Shown here: positions 31,984-32,040 of the stretch, piece after piece
Position numbering within the stretch: position 1 is the stretch's first letter
Layout: each line of letters begins with the position of its first letter
Assembly (NCBI GenBank): GCA_019244045.1
Contig: JAFATF010000564.1
Coordinates: 1 to 32,040 of the forward strand
Length of the DNA stretch: 32,040 nt
Origin: Acidobacteriota bacterium
Lineage (GTDB): Bacteria > Acidobacteriota > Terriglobia > Terriglobales > Acidobacteriaceae
Direction: 5' to 3'
The notes under the pieces: generated by a model
Seen by the model: only the letters and a program-made list of their open reading frames with translations
Databases searched by the model: none
Told to the model about the DNA's origin: nothing
Position numbers and translations under genes: made by a program

Positions 31984-32040
31984 CTGCCTGGGTGCGATTG
32001 GTTTTGCTGGAAAGTAACCAACAATTCTTCCCCTGACGGG

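Overview
The window looks like about 32 kb of chromosome from an Acidobacteriota (Terriglobia-like) bacterium. This is inferred from gene content, not from a marker gene: an Oar-like TonB-dependent receptor with an N-terminal carboxypeptidase-regulatory domain, several exported proteins of the types common in that phylum, a PDZ/7-TM/GAF/PAS histidine kinase paired with an NtrC-like regulator, and the futalosine menaquinone genes mqnA, mqnC and mqnD. Both strands are densely coded. I see no rRNA, tRNA, CRISPR array, insertion sequence, phage gene or attachment site.

Layout. 1-386: 3' end of an exported-looking protein, followed by a strong hairpin. 680-6143 (minus strand): a glycine-zipper exported protein, a DUF58 protein, a DedA membrane protein, an alpha/beta hydrolase and an ArgD-type aminotransferase. 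A textbook intrinsic terminator lies between the last two but points the opposite way. 6515-10775 (plus): a two-component pair with overlapping genes. 10915-12815 (minus): two tandem half-size EamA transporter genes and a PilZ-like protein. 13039-17056 (plus): a 1,230-residue TonB-dependent receptor and a tiny secreted TonB C-terminal-domain protein. 17333-18986 (plus): an MlaE/MlaF-type ABC pair without MlaD. 19176-22247 (minus): a small conserved-looking protein of unknown function and DNA topoisomerase I. 22861-25616 (plus): mqnA, a VTT-domain membrane protein and mqnC. 25757-31983 (plus): a carboxypeptidase-regulatory repeat protein, a cellulose-synthase-like GT2 glycosyltransferase, an orphan sugar-binding lipoprotein, a small membrane ORF, a frameshifted bioY, and mqnD.

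How the genes work together. MqnA (chorismate to 3-enolpyruvyl-benzoate), MqnC (radical SAM cyclisation of dehypoxanthine futalosine) and MqnD (release of 1,4-dihydroxy-6-naphthoate) are three steps of one pathway; mqnB and mqnE are not here. The kinase and regulator form one signalling unit. The receptor and small TonB-like protein suggest outer-membrane uptake. The MlaEF pair suggests lipid transport across the envelope.

Most of the window is ordinary. The best leads are the single-base bioY frameshift whose restored frame ends in an ATGA overlap with mqnD, the Walker B Glu-to-Ser change in the MlaF-like ATPase, the wrong-way terminator at 4875-4904, the split EamA pair, and the GAFTSA variant in the sigma-54 activator. 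I found no convincing previously undescribed multi-gene system.
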